Shown one piece after another: positions 17,410 to 29,514 of a stretch of 64,000 bases of DNA. The DNA comes from Polaribacter sp. WD7 (lineage in GTDB: Bacteria; Bacteroidota; Bacteroidia; Flavobacteriales; Flavobacteriaceae). The notes beneath the pieces were generated by a model. The model did not search any database. It had not been told where the DNA came from and saw nothing but the letters and a program-made list of their open reading frames with translations. Made by a program: the position numbers and the translations under genes. The stretch covers positions 62,001 through 126,000 of the forward strand of contig NZ_QPEJ01000014.1 of assembly GCF_003335085.1 (NCBI RefSeq), read 5' to 3'. Positions within the stretch are counted from its first letter, which is position 1. Each line of letters opens with the position of its first letter.

Positions 17410-18921
17410 TTACTCTCCTTGTCCTAAAGAAAATGCTCTTTTCCCATCAAACTCGTATAGATTTTCTGTTTTAATCACTTCAAAACCTTTGTGGTGTAAA
17501 ATAGATTGAAGCGCTATTACTTTTTCAAAATCAACAGGATTATAAATTTTTTCTCCATCAATTTTAGAATCAATATCTACAAACCTACATCTCCAGTGAT
17601 CAGTACAGTATGTTTCTGCTAAACCATTAGGATATACTTTAACACCTCTATTTGTAATCATCTTCAATTTCATTTTAAAAGAATTGATATTATTTAGAAT
17701 GTCTCCTATTTCGTTGGGGTTTTTCCCTTTCCAATTGATAAAAATATCTACACCAACCAAAACTTGTTTTTGTTCTTTTCTAACATATTCTGGTATTTTA
17801 ATTTCTCCATTTCCTTCTGACAATTTACTAACTGGTAATTGAGTGGGCAATTTCCCTAAATTATCGATAACTCTATTTGCAAACTCTCCTGTTGAAACCA
17901 CTTCTTTTGTGATAGCTTCTTGGTATATATCTGCAGTATGATAGCAGTCTTCTAACGTTTTTAACCAAGCATTTTTTATATTGTCTGCAATTTGAGTTTT
18001 ACCAACATGAGACAACAACATAATAGCTGCATTTAATAATCCAGAAGGATTTGCAACTTTTTTACCTGCAATGTCTGGCGCAGACCCATGTATTGCTTCA
18101 AACATCGCTACATTGGTTCCTATATTAGCTGAACCTGCCATACCAACTGAACCCGCAATTTCTGCAGCAATATCAGAAATGATATCTCCATACAAGTTTG
18201 AAGTTACAATTACATCATAATTTTGAGGGGTTGCCGCTAATCTTGCAGACCCTATATCAATAATCTGAGAGTTACTTTCTATATCTGGATACGCTAATGC
18301 TATTTCTTTGAATACATTATGAAACAAACCATCGGTTAATTTCATAATGTTGTCTTTAACCATACAAGTTACCTTTTTTCTTCCATAGGCTCTTGCATAC
18401 TCAAAAGCATATCTTACAATCTTTTCGCATCCTGGTCTAGTAATCAATTTTAAGCACTGCACAACATCTTGTGTTTGTTGATGCTCTATACCCGCATACA
18501 AATCTTCTTCATTTTCTCTTACAACAACAACATCCATCCCTGCAAAGTTAGTTTCTACATAAGGAGCAAAAGCACTTACGGGTCTAACATTGGCAAACAA
18601 CCCTAAGGCTTTTCTTAGTGTAACATTTAAACTTTTATACCCTTTACCTTGTGGAGTTGTTATGGGTGCTTTTAATATAAGTTTATTTTTATTTATAGTT
18701 TCCCAAGCGCTTTTTTCAATTCCTGAAGAATTTCCTGAAAGATAAACTTGTTCTCCTATTTCAATTTTATCTGCTTGAATATTTGCTCCTGCAGCATCTA
18801 AAATCTTTAGTGTTGCATCCATTATTTCTGGTCCAATTCCATCACCATAGGCAACAGCTACTTTAGTAACATTATAATTATTAACTCTTTGAGCTTTGTT
18901 TTTTGTCTGTAGTTTTTCCAT
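17410..18921 (-). CDS. icd: NADP-dependent isocitrate dehydrogenase
   Basis: 503 aa from the ATG at 18921; an in-frame TTG at 18951 is less likely. It carries the isocitrate/isopropylmalate dehydrogenase fold: VAVAYGDGIGPEIMDATL at the start, the substrate region with VRENEEDLYAGIEH, VTSNLYGDIISDIAAEIAGSVGMAGSANIG for metal binding, and FEAIHGSAPDIAGKKVANPSG for the cofactor. An extra C-terminal domain of about 140 residues (after residue 360) is that of the long Thermus/Rickettsia-type ICDH form. It catalyses isocitrate to 2-oxoglutarate in the TCA cycle. No clear promoter element was found. Confidence 0.93.
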   Translation of the reverse strand: MEKLQTKNKAQRVNNYNVTKVAVAYGDGIGPEIMDATLKILDAAGANIQADKIEIGEQVYLSGNSSGIEKSAWETINKNKLILKAPITTPQGKGYKSLNVTLRKALGLFANVRPVSAFAPYVETNFAGMDVVVVRENEEDLYAGIEHQQTQDVVQCLKLITRPGCEKIVRYAFEYARAYGRKKVTCMVKDNIMKLTDGLFHNVFKEIALAYPDIESNSQIIDIGSARLAATPQNYDVIVTSNLYGDIISDIAAEIAGSVGMAGSANIGTNVAMFEAIHGSAPDIAGKKVANPSGLLNAAIMLLSHVGKTQIADNIKNAWLKTLEDCYHTADIYQEAITKEVVSTGEFANRVIDNLGKLPTQLPVSKLSEGNGEIKIPEYVRKEQKQVLVGVDIFINWKGKNPNEIGDILNNINSFKMKLKMITNRGVKVYPNGLAETYCTDHWRCRFVDIDSKIDGEKIYNPVDFEKVIALQSILHHKGFEVIKTENLYEFDGKRAFSLGQGE

Positions 18922-19020
18922 TGTCTTGTAATTTAACACTACAAAGGTCAAAAAAATAATTTATATATTTTTATATATGTTTTTTATGAAATGTATAAAC
19001 TTTTTTTATGTATAAAAAAT

Positions 19021-19042
19021 ATCCCAAGCAAAAGCTTGGGAT
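19021..19042. terminator. Terminator downstream of the DUF3467 gene
   Basis: ATCCCAAGC/GCTTGGGAT with loop AAAA. On the minus strand it is followed by a T run, so it ends the DUF3467 transcript. Confidence 0.8.
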
Positions 19043-19091
19043 AAATACTGTAAACTTTACAATCGTTAATAGATTATATTATATGTAAAAA

Positions 19092-19403
19092 CTATGCTTG
19101 CCCTGTTGGTCCAAAATTCATAGGAATTGGAGGTTGTTCATAATCTTTAATCTCTCCATGTTGCTGCTCAAATTTACGAACATTGTCTGCCAAAGCTTGC
19201 ACCAAACGTTTCGCGTGTTGAGGCGTTAAAATTATTCTAGATTTTACTTTTGCCTTTGGGACACCCGGCATTATGTTGATGAAATCTACGATAAACTCTG
19301 ACATAGAATGATTGATTATTGCTAAATTAGAATATGTTCCTTCTGCAACATCCTGATCCAATTCTATATTTATTTGCCCGTCTTTATTTTGATTTTCTTC
19401 CAT
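19092..19403 (-). CDS. DUF3467 family protein
   Basis: A 103-aa soluble protein. Family features are the early GTYSNLAIINHSMSEFIVDFI and the central SRIILTPQHAKRLVQALADNVRKFE, ending in a short Pro/Gly-rich tail. The function is unknown; it is a widespread small protein, in flavobacteria commonly next to rpoC as here. It lies 100 nt below rpoC, separated by a large hairpin that probably ends most rpoBC transcription. Confidence 0.88.
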   Translation of the reverse strand: MEENQNKDGQINIELDQDVAEGTYSNLAIINHSMSEFIVDFINIMPGVPKAKVKSRIILTPQHAKRLVQALADNVRKFEQQHGEIKDYEQPPIPMNFGPTGQA

Positions 19404-19419
19404 ATTTTATTGAATAAAA

Positions 19420-19491
19420 AAACGTCATTATGAAAAATATACTGAAGTAATCTTCTTATAGATTTCTCCTCTTTTAATCATAATGACGTTT
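19420..19491 (-). terminator. Long-loop hairpin after rpoC
   Basis: A 14-bp perfect stem, AAACGTCATTATGA with TCATAATGACGTTT, encloses 44 nt that contain a smaller AATCT/AGATT stem. On the minus strand a T run follows, as for an intrinsic terminator. Given the unusually long loop, attenuation or processing between rpoC and DUF3467 is also possible. Confidence 0.6.
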
Positions 19492-19502
19492 ATGTTATAA
19501 AT

Positions 19503-22500
19503 TTAGAAACTTTGTTCTATCTCATCTTTTGGACCAACAATTAAGTTGTCATAAGTTCTCATACCTGTTCCTGCTGGTATTTTCTTACCAACAATTACAT
19601 TTTCTTTTAAGCCTTCTAAAGAATCTACTTTACCACTTACAGCTGCTTCATTTAATACTTTTGTAGTTTCTTGGAAAGAAGCTGCAGAGATAAATGATTT
19701 TGTCTGTAAAGAAGCTCTTGTAATACCTTGTAGTACTTGTTCTGCCGTAGCTGGTCTTGCATCTCTTGCTTCTACTAAGTTCTGATCATTTCTTCTTAAT
19801 AAAGAATTTTCATCTCTTAATTGACGTGCGGTAATAATCTGACCTGCTTTTAGGTTTTCTGAATCTCCAGAATCTTCAACAACTTTCATTCCATAAATTG
19901 CATCGTTTTCTGTGATAAAGTCATTTTTATGAATCAATTGATTCTCTAAGAATAATGTATCTCCTGAATCAATAATCTTAACTTTACGCATCATTTGACG
20001 AACAACTACTTCAAAATGTTTGTCATTGATTTTTACACCTTGTAGACGATATACTTCTTGAATTTCGTTAACGAGATACTCTTGAACTGCAGATGGCCCT
20101 TTAATTCTTAAAATATCAGAAGGGGTTGTAGCACCATCAGATAATGGCATACCCGCTTTAATAAAGTCGTTCTCTTGAACTAAAATCTGATTAGAAAGTT
20201 TTACTAAATATTTTCTAATGTCACCTGTTTTAGACTCAACAATAATTTCTCTATTACCTCTTTTTATTTTACCAAAAGAAACAACACCATCTATTTCAGA
20301 AACAACTGATGGATTTGAAGGATTACGTGCTTCAAATAATTCTGTTACACGTGGTAAACCTCCTGTAATATCTCCTGCTTTACCAGATTTTCTTGGAATC
20401 TTTACCAATGTTTTTCCGCTTTCTACAGTGTCTCCATTATCTACCATTAAGTGAGCACCTACAGGTAAACTGTAAGAACGTAATGCATTACCGTCTTCAT
20501 CTTCTATAATTAAAGAAGCAATGATTTTCTTATTCTTAGAATCTGTAATTACTTTTTCTTGGAAACCAGTTTGTTCGTCAATTTCAACAGAATAATTCAT
20601 ACCTTGTTCTAAATTGTCAAACTTAACTTTACCAGCAAATTCTGAAACGATTACACCGTTAAATGGGTCCCATTGTACAATTACATCTCCTTTTGTAATT
20701 GTTTTTCTATCTTTATCAAAAATGATAGATCCATAAGGAATAATATTTGTACTCTGAGTAATTCCTGTTTTCTTATCTATAATTTTAATTTCTGCTGTTC
20801 TAGAAATTACAATATCAACTTCGTTACCGTCATTATCTTTACCTTTTACAGTTCTTAGATCTTCTATAGCAACGTTACCATCAAATTTAGCGATTAACTT
20901 ATTATCTTCAGATATGTTACCTGCTACCCCACCAACGTGGAATGTACGTAATGTTAACTGTGTACCAGGTTCTCCAATAGACTGTGCTGCAATTACACCA
21001 ACTGCTTCACCTATTTGAACTTTACTTAATGTTGATAAACTTTGACCGTAACATTTTGCACATATACCTCTAGAAGATTCACATGTTAATGGAGATCTTA
21101 CTTCCATTCTATCAATTCCAGATTTTTCAACGGCTAATGCCAATTGAGCTGTAATTGGTTGATTTGCTTCTAAGATTAACTCTTCTGTTACTGGATGATA
21201 TACATCTTGTAAAGAAATACGCCCTTCAATTCTATCTGACAATGATTCTACAATCTCATCATTTTTCTTTAATGGCGTAACTTCTAAACCTCGTAGTGTT
21301 CCACAATCTTCTTCATTGATAATAACATCTTGAGAAACATCTACCAACCTACGTGTTAAGTAACCAGCATCTGCTGTTTTTAATGCCGTATCTGCTAAAC
21401 CTTTACGAGCACCGTGAGTAGAGATAAAGTATTCTAAGATTGATAAACCTTCTTTAAAGTTAGAAAGAATAGGGTTTTCAATAATTTCTCCACCACCAGC
21501 TGTAGATTTTTTAGGCTTTGCCATTAATCCACGCATACCAGTTAACTGACGAATTTGTTCTTTAGAACCCCTTGCTCCAGAATCTAACATCATATAAACC
21601 GAATTAAATCCTTGTTGGTCTTCGCGCAAACGTTTCATAGATAACTCAGTTAATCTGTTGTTGGTAGAACCCCAAACATCAATTACCTGATTGTAACGCT
21701 CTTTCTGCGTTAGCATACCCATGTTATAATTCATTACAATACCATCTACCTCTTTATTTGCTTCTTCAATCATAGATTGTTTTTCAGCAGGTATAATGAT
21801 ATCACCTAATGAGAAAGATAAACCACCTTCAAAGGCAAATTTATATCCCATGTTTTTTATTTCATCTAAGAATGCACCTGTTGTTGGAATATCTGTGGCT
21901 TTTAAAATTCCTCCAATAATTCCACGTAAGTTTTTCTTAGTTAATACTTCATTAATATATCCTGCTGCTGCAGGAACTTTTTCATTAAATAGAACTCTAC
22001 CAACAGTAGTTTCAATAATTCTAGTTACTTGATTACCATTTTCATCAAGATCTTGAGTTCTTACCTTAATACCAGCATTTAAGTCTACTTTTTCTTCGTT
22101 AAAGGCAATAGTTACTTCTTCTGGAGAATAAAAGGTTATTCCTTCTCCTTTAATAGGAACTTCTGGGGTAGACTTTCTTTCTTTAGTCATATAATAAAGA
22201 CCCAATACCATATCTTGAGAAGGTACAGTTACTGGAGCTCCATTTGCTGGATTTAAAATATTATGAGAAGCCAACATTAATAATTGCGCTTCTAAAATAG
22301 CTTCTGGTCCTAATGGTAAATGAACCGCCATTTGATCTCCATCAAAATCGGCATTAAATGCTGAACATGCTAATGGATGTAATTGAATTGCTTTTCCTTC
22401 AATTAATTTTGGTTGAAAAGCTTGAATACCTAACCTGTGTAAAGTAGGAGCTCTGTTTAATAATACAGGGTGTCCTTTAATTACGTTTTCTAAAATATCC

Positions 22501-23777
22501 CAAACAACTGGCTCTTTTCTGTCTATAATTTTCTTTGCAGATTTTACAGTTTTAACGATTCCTCTTTCAATCAGTTTTCTGATTACAAAAGGCTTGTACA
22601 ATTCTGCTGCCATATCTTTTGGCAATCCACATTCAGACAATTTCATTTCTGGTCCAACAACAATTACAGAACGTGCAGAATAATCAACACGCTTACCTAA
22701 TAAGTTTTGACGGAAACGACCTTGTTTACCTTTTAATGAATCTGATAATGATTTTAATGGTCTGTTAGATTCTGTTTTTACAGCAGATGATTTACGTGTG
22801 TTATCAAATAATGAATCTACAGATTCTTGTAACATACGTTTTTCATTACGCAAAATTACTTCTGGAGCCTTTATTTCTACCAATCTTTTTAAACGATTGT
22901 TTCTAATAATAACTCTTCTATATAAATCATTTAAATCTGAAGTTGCAAAACGACCACCATCTAAAGGCACCAATGGACGTAATTCTGGTGGAATTACTGG
23001 TATTGCCTTCATAATCATCCATTCAGGATTATTTTCTCGATTTTTTTGAGAATCTCTGAATGCTTCAACAACATTTAAACGCTTTAATGCTTCTGTTTTA
23101 CGTTGTTTAGAAGTTTCTGTGTTTGCTTTATGTCTTAAATCAAAAGATAGTTGATCTAAGTCTATACGACCTAATAAATCAATCAAACACTCAGCTCCCA
23201 TTTTAGCAATAAACTTGTTAGGGTCTGTATCTTCTAAATACTGGTTGTCTTGAGGTAACTCATCAACAATATCTAAATATTCTTCTTCTGTTAAGAAGTC
23301 CATTTTTTGTAATGGTTCTCCTTCTACATTTTTTGCAATACCAGGTTGAATTACTACGTAACGTTCGTAGTAAATAATCATATCTAACTTTTTAGATGGT
23401 AAACCTAAAAGGTATCCCATTTTGTTAGGTAATGATCTAAAATACCAGATATGAGCTACAGGAACTACTAAATTAATGTGCCCTACTCTGTCTCTACGTA
23501 CTTTCTTTTCTGTTACTTCAACACCACATCTATCACAAACGATACCCTTGTAGCGTATTCTTTTATATTTACCACAAGCACATTCATAATCCTTTACAGG
23601 ACCAAAAATACGCTCACAAAACAAACCGTCACGTTCTGGTTTGTGTGTACGATAATTTATAGTTTCTGGTTTTAAAACCTCACCTTTAGAAATCTCTAAA
23701 ATTGCTTCTGGTGATGATAAACCAATTGAAATTTTGTTAAACTTTTTTACAGTGTACTTTTCTTGTCTTCTTGCCAT
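19503..23777 (-). CDS. rpoC: RNA polymerase beta' subunit
   Basis: 1424 aa. The zinc-binding cluster near the N-terminus ([20 protein letters not shown]), the catalytic NADFDGDQ that binds the active-site magnesium (about residue 475), the trigger-loop region with [19 protein letters not shown], and the second cysteine cluster ([13 protein letters not shown]) are all present. Last gene of the rplKAJL-rpoBC series; the 98-nt gap to rpoB holds an inverted heptamer array. No truncation or frameshift seen. Confidence 0.99.
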   Translation of the reverse strand: MARRQEKYTVKKFNKISIGLSSPEAILEISKGEVLKPETINYRTHKPERDGLFCERIFGPVKDYECACGKYKRIRYKGIVCDRCGVEVTEKKVRRDRVGHINLVVPVAHIWYFRSLPNKMGYLLGLPSKKLDMIIYYERYVVIQPGIAKNVEGEPLQKMDFLTEEEYLDIVDELPQDNQYLEDTDPNKFIAKMGAECLIDLLGRIDLDQLSFDLRHKANTETSKQRKTEALKRLNVVEAFRDSQKNRENNPEWMIMKAIPVIPPELRPLVPLDGGRFATSDLNDLYRRVIIRNNRLKRLVEIKAPEVILRNEKRMLQESVDSLFDNTRKSSAVKTESNRPLKSLSDSLKGKQGRFRQNLLGKRVDYSARSVIVVGPEMKLSECGLPKDMAAELYKPFVIRKLIERGIVKTVKSAKKIIDRKEPVVWDILENVIKGHPVLLNRAPTLHRLGIQAFQPKLIEGKAIQLHPLACSAFNADFDGDQMAVHLPLGPEAILEAQLLMLASHNILNPANGAPVTVPSQDMVLGLYYMTKERKSTPEVPIKGEGITFYSPEEVTIAFNEEKVDLNAGIKVRTQDLDENGNQVTRIIETTVGRVLFNEKVPAAAGYINEVLTKKNLRGIIGGILKATDIPTTGAFLDEIKNMGYKFAFEGGLSFSLGDIIIPAEKQSMIEEANKEVDGIVMNYNMGMLTQKERYNQVIDVWGSTNNRLTELSMKRLREDQQGFNSVYMMLDSGARGSKEQIRQLTGMRGLMAKPKKSTAGGGEIIENPILSNFKEGLSILEYFISTHGARKGLADTALKTADAGYLTRRLVDVSQDVIINEEDCGTLRGLEVTPLKKNDEIVESLSDRIEGRISLQDVYHPVTEELILEANQPITAQLALAVEKSGIDRMEVRSPLTCESSRGICAKCYGQSLSTLSKVQIGEAVGVIAAQSIGEPGTQLTLRTFHVGGVAGNISEDNKLIAKFDGNVAIEDLRTVKGKDNDGNEVDIVISRTAEIKIIDKKTGITQSTNIIPYGSIIFDKDRKTITKGDVIVQWDPFNGVIVSEFAGKVKFDNLEQGMNYSVEIDEQTGFQEKVITDSKNKKIIASLIIEDEDGNALRSYSLPVGAHLMVDNGDTVESGKTLVKIPRKSGKAGDITGGLPRVTELFEARNPSNPSVVSEIDGVVSFGKIKRGNREIIVESKTGDIRKYLVKLSNQILVQENDFIKAGMPLSDGATTPSDILRIKGPSAVQEYLVNEIQEVYRLQGVKINDKHFEVVVRQMMRKVKIIDSGDTLFLENQLIHKNDFITENDAIYGMKVVEDSGDSENLKAGQIITARQLRDENSLLRRNDQNLVEARDARPATAEQVLQGITRASLQTKSFISAASFQETTKVLNEAAVSGKVDSLEGLKENVIVGKKIPAGTGMRTYDNLIVGPKDEIEQSF

Positions 23778-23786
23778 GTCTTTTTA

Positions 23787-23873
23787 TAGTTTTTGGTTTT
23801 TAGTTATTAGTTGTTAGTTGTTAGTTTAGATTCTATATCCAATAACTACCAACTAATAACCACCAACTATTAA
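23787..23873. repeat. Inverted array of 7-bp repeats between rpoB and rpoC
   Basis: Six head-to-tail heptamers of the TAGTTGT/TAGTTAT/TAGTTTT type fill 23787-23828. After a 12-nt spacer, four heptamers of complementary type (AATAACT, ACCAACT, AATAACC, ACCAACT) fill 23841-23868. The two halves can pair into an imperfect hairpin in the rpoBC mRNA. The array comes to within 9 nt of the rpoC start codon. Confidence 0.75.
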
Positions 23874-23875
23874 AA

Positions 23876-26800
23876 TTATTCTTCTAATCTAACGTCTAAC
23901 CCTAAACCTTTCAGTTCATGCATTAATACGTTAAAAGATTCTGGTAAACCTGGTTCAGGCATAGATTCTCCTTTTACGATACTTTCGTAAGTTTTGGCTC
24001 TACCCATAACATCATCAGATTTTACAGTTAAGATTTCTCTTAAGATACTTGAAGCACCATACGCTTCAAGTGCCCATACTTCCATCTCACCAAAACGTTG
24101 ACCTCCAAATTGTGCTTTACCACCTAAAGGTTGTTGAGTTATTAATGAATAAGGACCAATAGAACGCGCATGCATTTTATCTTCAATCATGTGGCCTAAC
24201 TTAATCATATAGATTACCCCAACTGTTGCTGGTTGATCAAAACGTTTACCTGTTCCTCCATCATATAAATACGTATGACCAAATCTAGGTACGCCTGCTT
24301 CATCTGTGTATTTATTAATTTCATCTAAAGATGCTCCATCAAATATTGGTGTTGCATACTTTTTATCTAATTTTTGACCTGCCCAACCAAGAACAGTTTC
24401 ATAAATCTGACCGATGTTCATACGAGATGGTACACCTAATGGGTTTAATACAATATCTACAGGAGTTCCGTCTTCTAAGAAAGGCATATCTTCTGCTCTT
24501 ACAATACGAGCAACAATACCTTTGTTTCCATGACGCCCCGCCATTTTATCACCTACTTTTAACTTACGTTTTTTAGCAATGTAAATTTTAGCTAGTTTTA
24601 AGATTCCTGCTGGTAACTCATCACCTACAGAAATGGTAAACTTTTGACGACGTAAAGAACCTTGTAAATCGTTAACTTTAATTTTGTAGTTGTGTACTAA
24701 TTCTCCAACTAATTTATTTAAATCTTCATCTGTAGTCCAAGAACCTGTTAAGTGAACATAATCATCAACAGAATTTAACATTTTAAGTGTATACTTCTTA
24801 CCTTTTGGTAATACTTCTTCTCCTAAATCATTAAATACTCCTTGTGATGTTTTACCACTAATTAAAGCAAATAACTTCTCTATTAATTCGTCTTTTAAAG
24901 CTTCAAATTTTGAAACAAAAGATTGTTCTAAAGCAGACACAGCTTCTTTATCTCTAATTCTTTTATTTTTATCTTTTACAGCTCTTTTGAATAATTTTTT
25001 ATCAATTACCACACCTCTTAATGATGGTGAAGCTTTTAATGATGCATCTTTAACATCACCAGCTTTATCACCAAAAATAGCACGTAATAGTTTTTCTTCT
25101 GGAGTAGGATCAGATTCTCCTTTTGGTGTAATTTTTCCAATTAAAATATCACCAGGATTAACCTCTGCTCCAATACGAATCATTCCATTTTCATCTAAAT
25201 CTTTAGTAGCTTCTTCTGAAACATTAGGAATATCGTTTGTTAATTCTTCTGTACCTAGTTTTGTATCTCTAACATCTAAAGAATACTCATCAATGTGAAT
25301 AGATGTAAAAATATCTTCACGAACAACTCTTTCAGAAATTACAATTGCATCCTCAAAGTTATACCCTTTCCATGGCATAAAGGCTACTTTCATATTTCTA
25401 CCTAGAGCTAACTCTCCTTTTTGTGTTGCATATCCTTCACAAAGTACTTGTCCTTCTTCAACTCTATCTCCCTTTTCTACAATAGGCTTTAAGTTGATAG
25501 ATGTACCTTGATTGGTTTTTCTAAATTTGATCAAGTTATAAGATACTTCATCAGAATCAAAACTTACCATTTTTTCTTCTTCTGATCTATCGTACTTAAT
25601 TGTAATTTTATTAGCATCTACATAAGTAACTTCTCCTGCACCTTCTGCGTTGATTAAGATTCTAGAATCTTTGGCAACTCTACGCTCTAAACCTGTACCT
25701 ACTATTGGTGATTCTGGACGTAATAAAGGAACTGCTTGACGCATCATGTTAGACCCCATTAATGCACGGTTTGCATCATCATGTTCTAAAAACGGAATTA
25801 AAGATGCAGATATTGATGCAATTTGATTTGGTGCAACATCCATATATTGGATATCTTGTGGAGTTACCACAGGAAAATCTCCTTCTTCACGAGCAATTAC
25901 TCTATCTGAAATAAAAGTTCCATCTTCATTTAATTCTAAATTAGATTGGGCAATTCTCATACCTTCTTCTTCTTCAGCACTCAAATAAATTGGCTCTTCT
26001 GGTGCTACTACACCATCATTAACTTTTCTATATGGTGTTTCTATAAATCCTAAGTTATTCACTTTCGCAAATACAGACAGTGAAGAAATTAGACCAATGT
26101 TTGGACCTTCAGGTGTTTCAATAGGACATAAACGACCATAGTGTGTATAGTGTACGTCACGAACCTCAAAACCTGCTCTTTCTCTTGATAAACCACCTGG
26201 TCCTAATGCAGATAACCTACGCTTATGTGTAATCTCTGCTAATGGATTGGTTTGATCCATGAATTGAGACAACTGATTTGTACCAAAGAATGAGTTTATT
26301 ACAGATGATAATGTTTTTGCATTGATCAAATCGATTGGTGTAAACACCTCGTTATCACGCACATTCATACGCTCACGAATGGTTCTAGCCATACGTGCTA
26401 AACCAACACCAAACTGACCTGCTAATTGTTCGCCTACAGTACGTACACGTCTATTAGATAAGTGGTCAATATCATCAACTTCTGCTTTAGAGTTAATTAA
26501 TTGTATTAAAAACTTGATTATTGTAATAATATCTAGCTTTGTTAATACTTTTTGATCCATATCTACGTCTAACTGAAGTTTTGTGTTCATTCTAAAACGA
26601 CCAACTTCACCTAAATTATAACGTTGCTCAGAGAAGAATAATTTATCTATAATACCTCTAGCAGTTTCCTCATCTGGTGGTTCTGCATTACGTAATTGTC
26701 TATAAATATGTTCTACAGCCTCTTTCTCTGAATTTGTAGGATCTTTTTGTAATGTATTATGAATAATAGCATAATCTGCCATTTGATTATCTTCTTTATG

Positions 26801-27685
26801 AAGTAAAATCGTTTTGGCACCTGCTTCTATTATTTCGTCTATATGTTCTTTTTCTAAAATAGTATCTCTATCAAAAACAATTTCATTTCTTTCAATAGAT
26901 ACTACCTCTCCCGTATCTTCATCTACAAAATCCTCGTGCCACGTTTTTAAAACTCTAGCAGCTAATTTGCGACCTAATACTTTCTTTAATCCTGCTTTAG
27001 AAACTTTAATTTCTTCTGCAAGATCAAAAATCTCCAAAATATCTTTATCTCTCTCAAAACCTATGGCTCTGAATAATGTTGTTACTGGTAATTTTTTCTT
27101 TCTATCAATATAAGCATACATTACTTGATTGATATCGGTAGCAAATTCAATCCAAGAACCTTTAAAAGGAATTACTCTTGCTGAATATAATTTTGTACCG
27201 TTTGCGTGGAAAGACTGCCCAAAGAATACACCAGGTGATCTGTGTAATTGAGAAACTACCACACGCTCTGCACCATTTATTACAAAGGTACCAGAGTTTG
27301 TCATATAAGGGATTGTACCAAGATAAACATCTTGTACAATAGTTTCGAAATCTTCGTGTTCTGGATCTGTACAATATAATTTTAAGCGTGCTTTTAACGG
27401 TACGCTGTGTGTAAGACCTCTTTCGATACATTCTTGAATAGAATATCTTGGTGGATCTACGAAGTAGTCTAAAAATTCTAATACGAATTGATTTCTTGTA
27501 TCTGTAATTGGAAAGTTATCCATAAAGGTTTTGTACAAACCTTCTTCACCTCTTTCTTCTGCTTTTGTTTGAAGTTGGAAAAAATCTTGAAAAGATTTAA
27601 CCTGAATATCCAAAAAGTCTGGATATTCCTTGATCATTTGAGAAGTTGCGAAGTTGATTCTTTCAGTAGTGTTTTTCGTTGCCAA
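23876..27685 (-). CDS. rpoB: RNA polymerase beta subunit
   Basis: 1269 aa with the standard blocks: the rifampicin-region sequence [38 protein letters not shown], the [15 protein letters not shown] region, and the C-terminal [15 protein letters not shown] clamp segment ending in [10 protein letters not shown]. In the rifampicin pocket the usual residues (Gln in LSQFMDQ, Asp, His and Ser in [10 protein letters not shown]) are the sensitive-type ones by general knowledge. Second-last gene of the ribosomal/RNA polymerase series. Confidence 0.99.
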   Translation of the reverse strand: MATKNTTERINFATSQMIKEYPDFLDIQVKSFQDFFQLQTKAEERGEEGLYKTFMDNFPITDTRNQFVLEFLDYFVDPPRYSIQECIERGLTHSVPLKARLKLYCTDPEHEDFETIVQDVYLGTIPYMTNSGTFVINGAERVVVSQLHRSPGVFFGQSFHANGTKLYSARVIPFKGSWIEFATDINQVMYAYIDRKKKLPVTTLFRAIGFERDKDILEIFDLAEEIKVSKAGLKKVLGRKLAARVLKTWHEDFVDEDTGEVVSIERNEIVFDRDTILEKEHIDEIIEAGAKTILLHKEDNQMADYAIIHNTLQKDPTNSEKEAVEHIYRQLRNAEPPDEETARGIIDKLFFSEQRYNLGEVGRFRMNTKLQLDVDMDQKVLTKLDIITIIKFLIQLINSKAEVDDIDHLSNRRVRTVGEQLAGQFGVGLARMARTIRERMNVRDNEVFTPIDLINAKTLSSVINSFFGTNQLSQFMDQTNPLAEITHKRRLSALGPGGLSRERAGFEVRDVHYTHYGRLCPIETPEGPNIGLISSLSVFAKVNNLGFIETPYRKVNDGVVAPEEPIYLSAEEEEGMRIAQSNLELNEDGTFISDRVIAREEGDFPVVTPQDIQYMDVAPNQIASISASLIPFLEHDDANRALMGSNMMRQAVPLLRPESPIVGTGLERRVAKDSRILINAEGAGEVTYVDANKITIKYDRSEEEKMVSFDSDEVSYNLIKFRKTNQGTSINLKPIVEKGDRVEEGQVLCEGYATQKGELALGRNMKVAFMPWKGYNFEDAIVISERVVREDIFTSIHIDEYSLDVRDTKLGTEELTNDIPNVSEEATKDLDENGMIRIGAEVNPGDILIGKITPKGESDPTPEEKLLRAIFGDKAGDVKDASLKASPSLRGVVIDKKLFKRAVKDKNKRIRDKEAVSALEQSFVSKFEALKDELIEKLFALISGKTSQGVFNDLGEEVLPKGKKYTLKMLNSVDDYVHLTGSWTTDEDLNKLVGELVHNYKIKVNDLQGSLRRQKFTISVGDELPAGILKLAKIYIAKKRKLKVGDKMAGRHGNKGIVARIVRAEDMPFLEDGTPVDIVLNPLGVPSRMNIGQIYETVLGWAGQKLDKKYATPIFDGASLDEINKYTDEAGVPRFGHTYLYDGGTGKRFDQPATVGVIYMIKLGHMIEDKMHARSIGPYSLITQQPLGGKAQFGGQRFGEMEVWALEAYGASSILREILTVKSDDVMGRAKTYESIVKGESMPEPGLPESFNVLMHELKGLGLDVRLEE

Positions 27686-27746
27686 AAGAGAATATTTTTT
27701 TGATTAAAATCTGAATTAAAATAAAGAACGAATATATACACAAAAT

Positions 27747-27830
27747 GGTTTAGGCCTAAAAACGTTAGTTCTTAGTACCTAAACCTAAATTTGTTTTCTC
27801 GAATTCGAATCCTTGTTCGATATCCGAGAA
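27747..27830 (-). promoter_or_regulatory. Two hairpins in the rplL-rpoB gap
   Basis: The 153-nt gap holds GGTTTAGG...CCTAAACC (27747-27785, with an inner CTAA/TTAG) and TTCTCG...CGAGAA (27796-27830, with an inner TCGAA/TTCGA). In E. coli this position carries a partial terminator and an RNase III site that set the ribosomal-protein to polymerase ratio. A similar attenuation/processing role is inference; no T run follows either stem. Confidence 0.4.
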
Positions 27831-27838
27831 GTAATAGC

Positions 27839-28216
27839 TTACTTAAGCTCTACTTCAGCTCCAGCTTCTTCTAAAGACGCTTTAAGACCTTCAGCCTCAT
27901 CTTTAGATACACCTTCTTTTACTGCTGCAGGAGCACTATCTACGATACCTTTAGCTTCTTTTAATCCTAAACCAGTTAATTCTTTAACTAATTTTACAAC
28001 TGCTAGTTTAGAACCTCCAGCTGCTTTTAAGATTACATCAAATTCAGTTTGCTCTTCAGCTGCACCTGCATCTCCTCCACCTGCTGGACCTGCTACTGCT
28101 ACTGCAGCTGCTGCCGGCTCTATACCATACTCATCTTTTAAGATAGTAGCTAATTCGTTAACTTCTTTTACTGTTAAGTTAACTAATTGTTCTGCGAAAT
28201 CTTTTAAATCTGCCAT
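27839..28216 (-). CDS. rplL: 50S ribosomal protein L7/L12
   Basis: 125 aa. An N-terminal dimerisation helix region ([26 protein letters not shown]), an Ala/Gly/Pro-rich hinge (about 35-52) and the C-terminal factor-binding domain with [31 protein letters not shown]. It forms the ribosomal stalk with L10 and recruits elongation factors. It lies 50 nt after rplJ in the same transcript. Confidence 0.98.
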   Translation of the reverse strand: MADLKDFAEQLVNLTVKEVNELATILKDEYGIEPAAAAVAVAGPAGGGDAGAAEEQTEFDVILKAAGGSKLAVVKLVKELTGLGLKEAKGIVDSAPAAVKEGVSKDEAEGLKASLEEAGAEVELK

Positions 28217-28266
28217 TTTAATTGTTTTTAAAAATTTTGTTTATTTTAGTTTATTTGTGCGCTTGA

Positions 28267-28785
28267 TTATTTTTCAGATAATGTTTTAATAAGACCTGAA
28301 AGTGTTTGTCCACCAGATTGTAATGCTGAAACAACATTTTTAGCTGGCGATTGTAATAATCCGATGATTTCTCCAATAAGTTCTTCTCTAGATTTAATAT
28401 CTACAAGAGCATCCAATTGTTCATCTCCAATATATACAGATTCTTCAGCAAAAGCACCTTTTAATAAAGGTCTATCTTTTGATTTTTTTCTGAACTCTTT
28501 TATTAATTTTGCTGGTGCATTAGCAGCCTCAGCAATCATCATAGATGTATTACCTTTTAATACTGATGGAAGATCTCCAAAATCTTTATCTGAAGCCTCC
28601 ATTGCTTTTGCAAGTAATGTATTTTTTACAACTGATAACTGAACTCCAGCTTTAAAGCTAGCTCTACGTAAGTTTGATGTAGTTTGTGCATCTAATCCAG
28701 AAATATCTGCTAGATATACAGTATTAGTATCTGCTAATGTTGCCGTTAAATCTTGTATTACTTGTGATTTCTCTTCTCTAGTCAT
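28267..28785 (-). CDS. rplJ: 50S ribosomal protein L10
   Basis: 172 aa from the ATG at 28785 (MTREEKSQVIQDLTATLA); a longer frame would run into rplA and is rejected. YLADISGLDAQTTSNLRRASFKAGVQLSVVKNTL is the L10 N-terminal domain, and the C-terminal helix (NVVSALQSGGQTLSGLIKTL) binds L7/L12 dimers. Follows rplA by 19 nt. Confidence 0.97.
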   Translation of the reverse strand: MTREEKSQVIQDLTATLADTNTVYLADISGLDAQTTSNLRRASFKAGVQLSVVKNTLLAKAMEASDKDFGDLPSVLKGNTSMMIAEAANAPAKLIKEFRKKSKDRPLLKGAFAEESVYIGDEQLDALVDIKSREELIGEIIGLLQSPAKNVVSALQSGGQTLSGLIKTLSEK

Positions 28786-28804
28786 AATGATAAGTTTTAA
28801 CTTA

Positions 28805-29494
28805 TTAAACAGCTTTAACATCAACCTCAATAGAAGGACTCATTGTGCTAGACATGAAAACACTCTTCACGTAAGTACCTTTTGCTGTTGTTGGTTTCAA
28901 TTTAATAATAGTTTGTAATAATTCGTTTGCATTCTCTTCAATTTTCTTAGCATCAAAAGATACTTTTCCAATTGCAGCGTGAACAATACCAGTTTTATCA
29001 ACCTTAAAGTCGATTTTACCAGCTTTTACATCTTGTACAGCTTTAGATACATCCATTGTTACAGTACCAGTTTTTGGGTTTGGCATTAAACCTCTAGGAC
29101 CTAAAATTCTTCCTAAAGGACCTAATTTACCCATTACACTTGGCATTGTAATAATTACATCTACATCTGTCCATCCTCCTTTAATTTTTTGAAGGTATTC
29201 ATCTAACCCAACATAATCTGCACCTGCTGCTTTTGCATCTGCTTCTTTGTCTGGAGTTACTAAAGCTAACACTTTAACATCCTTACCTGTACCATGAGGT
29301 AATGTTACCACACCTCTAACCATTTGATTAGCTTTACGAGGATCTACCCCTAAACGAATTGCGATATCTACTGATGCATCAAACTTTACATTAGTAATGT
29401 CTTTGACTAGCGCTGAAGCAGCTGCTAAATCATAAGATTGCGTTTTATCAATCTTAGCGTAAGCTTCCTTTTGCTTTTTTGTTAATTTTGCCAT
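28805..29494 (-). CDS. rplA: 50S ribosomal protein L1
   Basis: 229 aa, standard L1 with [47 protein letters not shown] and the ending [21 protein letters not shown]. It builds the L1 stalk on 23S rRNA; in other bacteria it also binds its own rplK-rplA mRNA as repressor, and no search for such a site was possible here. Lies 20 nt after rplK. Confidence 0.98.
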   Translation of the reverse strand: MAKLTKKQKEAYAKIDKTQSYDLAAASALVKDITNVKFDASVDIAIRLGVDPRKANQMVRGVVTLPHGTGKDVKVLALVTPDKEADAKAAGADYVGLDEYLQKIKGGWTDVDVIITMPSVMGKLGPLGRILGPRGLMPNPKTGTVTMDVSKAVQDVKAGKIDFKVDKTGIVHAAIGKVSFDAKKIEENANELLQTIIKLKPTTAKGTYVKSVFMSSTMSPSIEVDVKAV

Positions 29495-29514
29495 TTTACT
29501 ACTTTTTATAAAGT

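Noticed and set aside
28786..28830. 15-residue N-terminal extension of L10
   Set aside because: It overlaps the end of rplA and is not part of the family; the ATG at 28785 fits.
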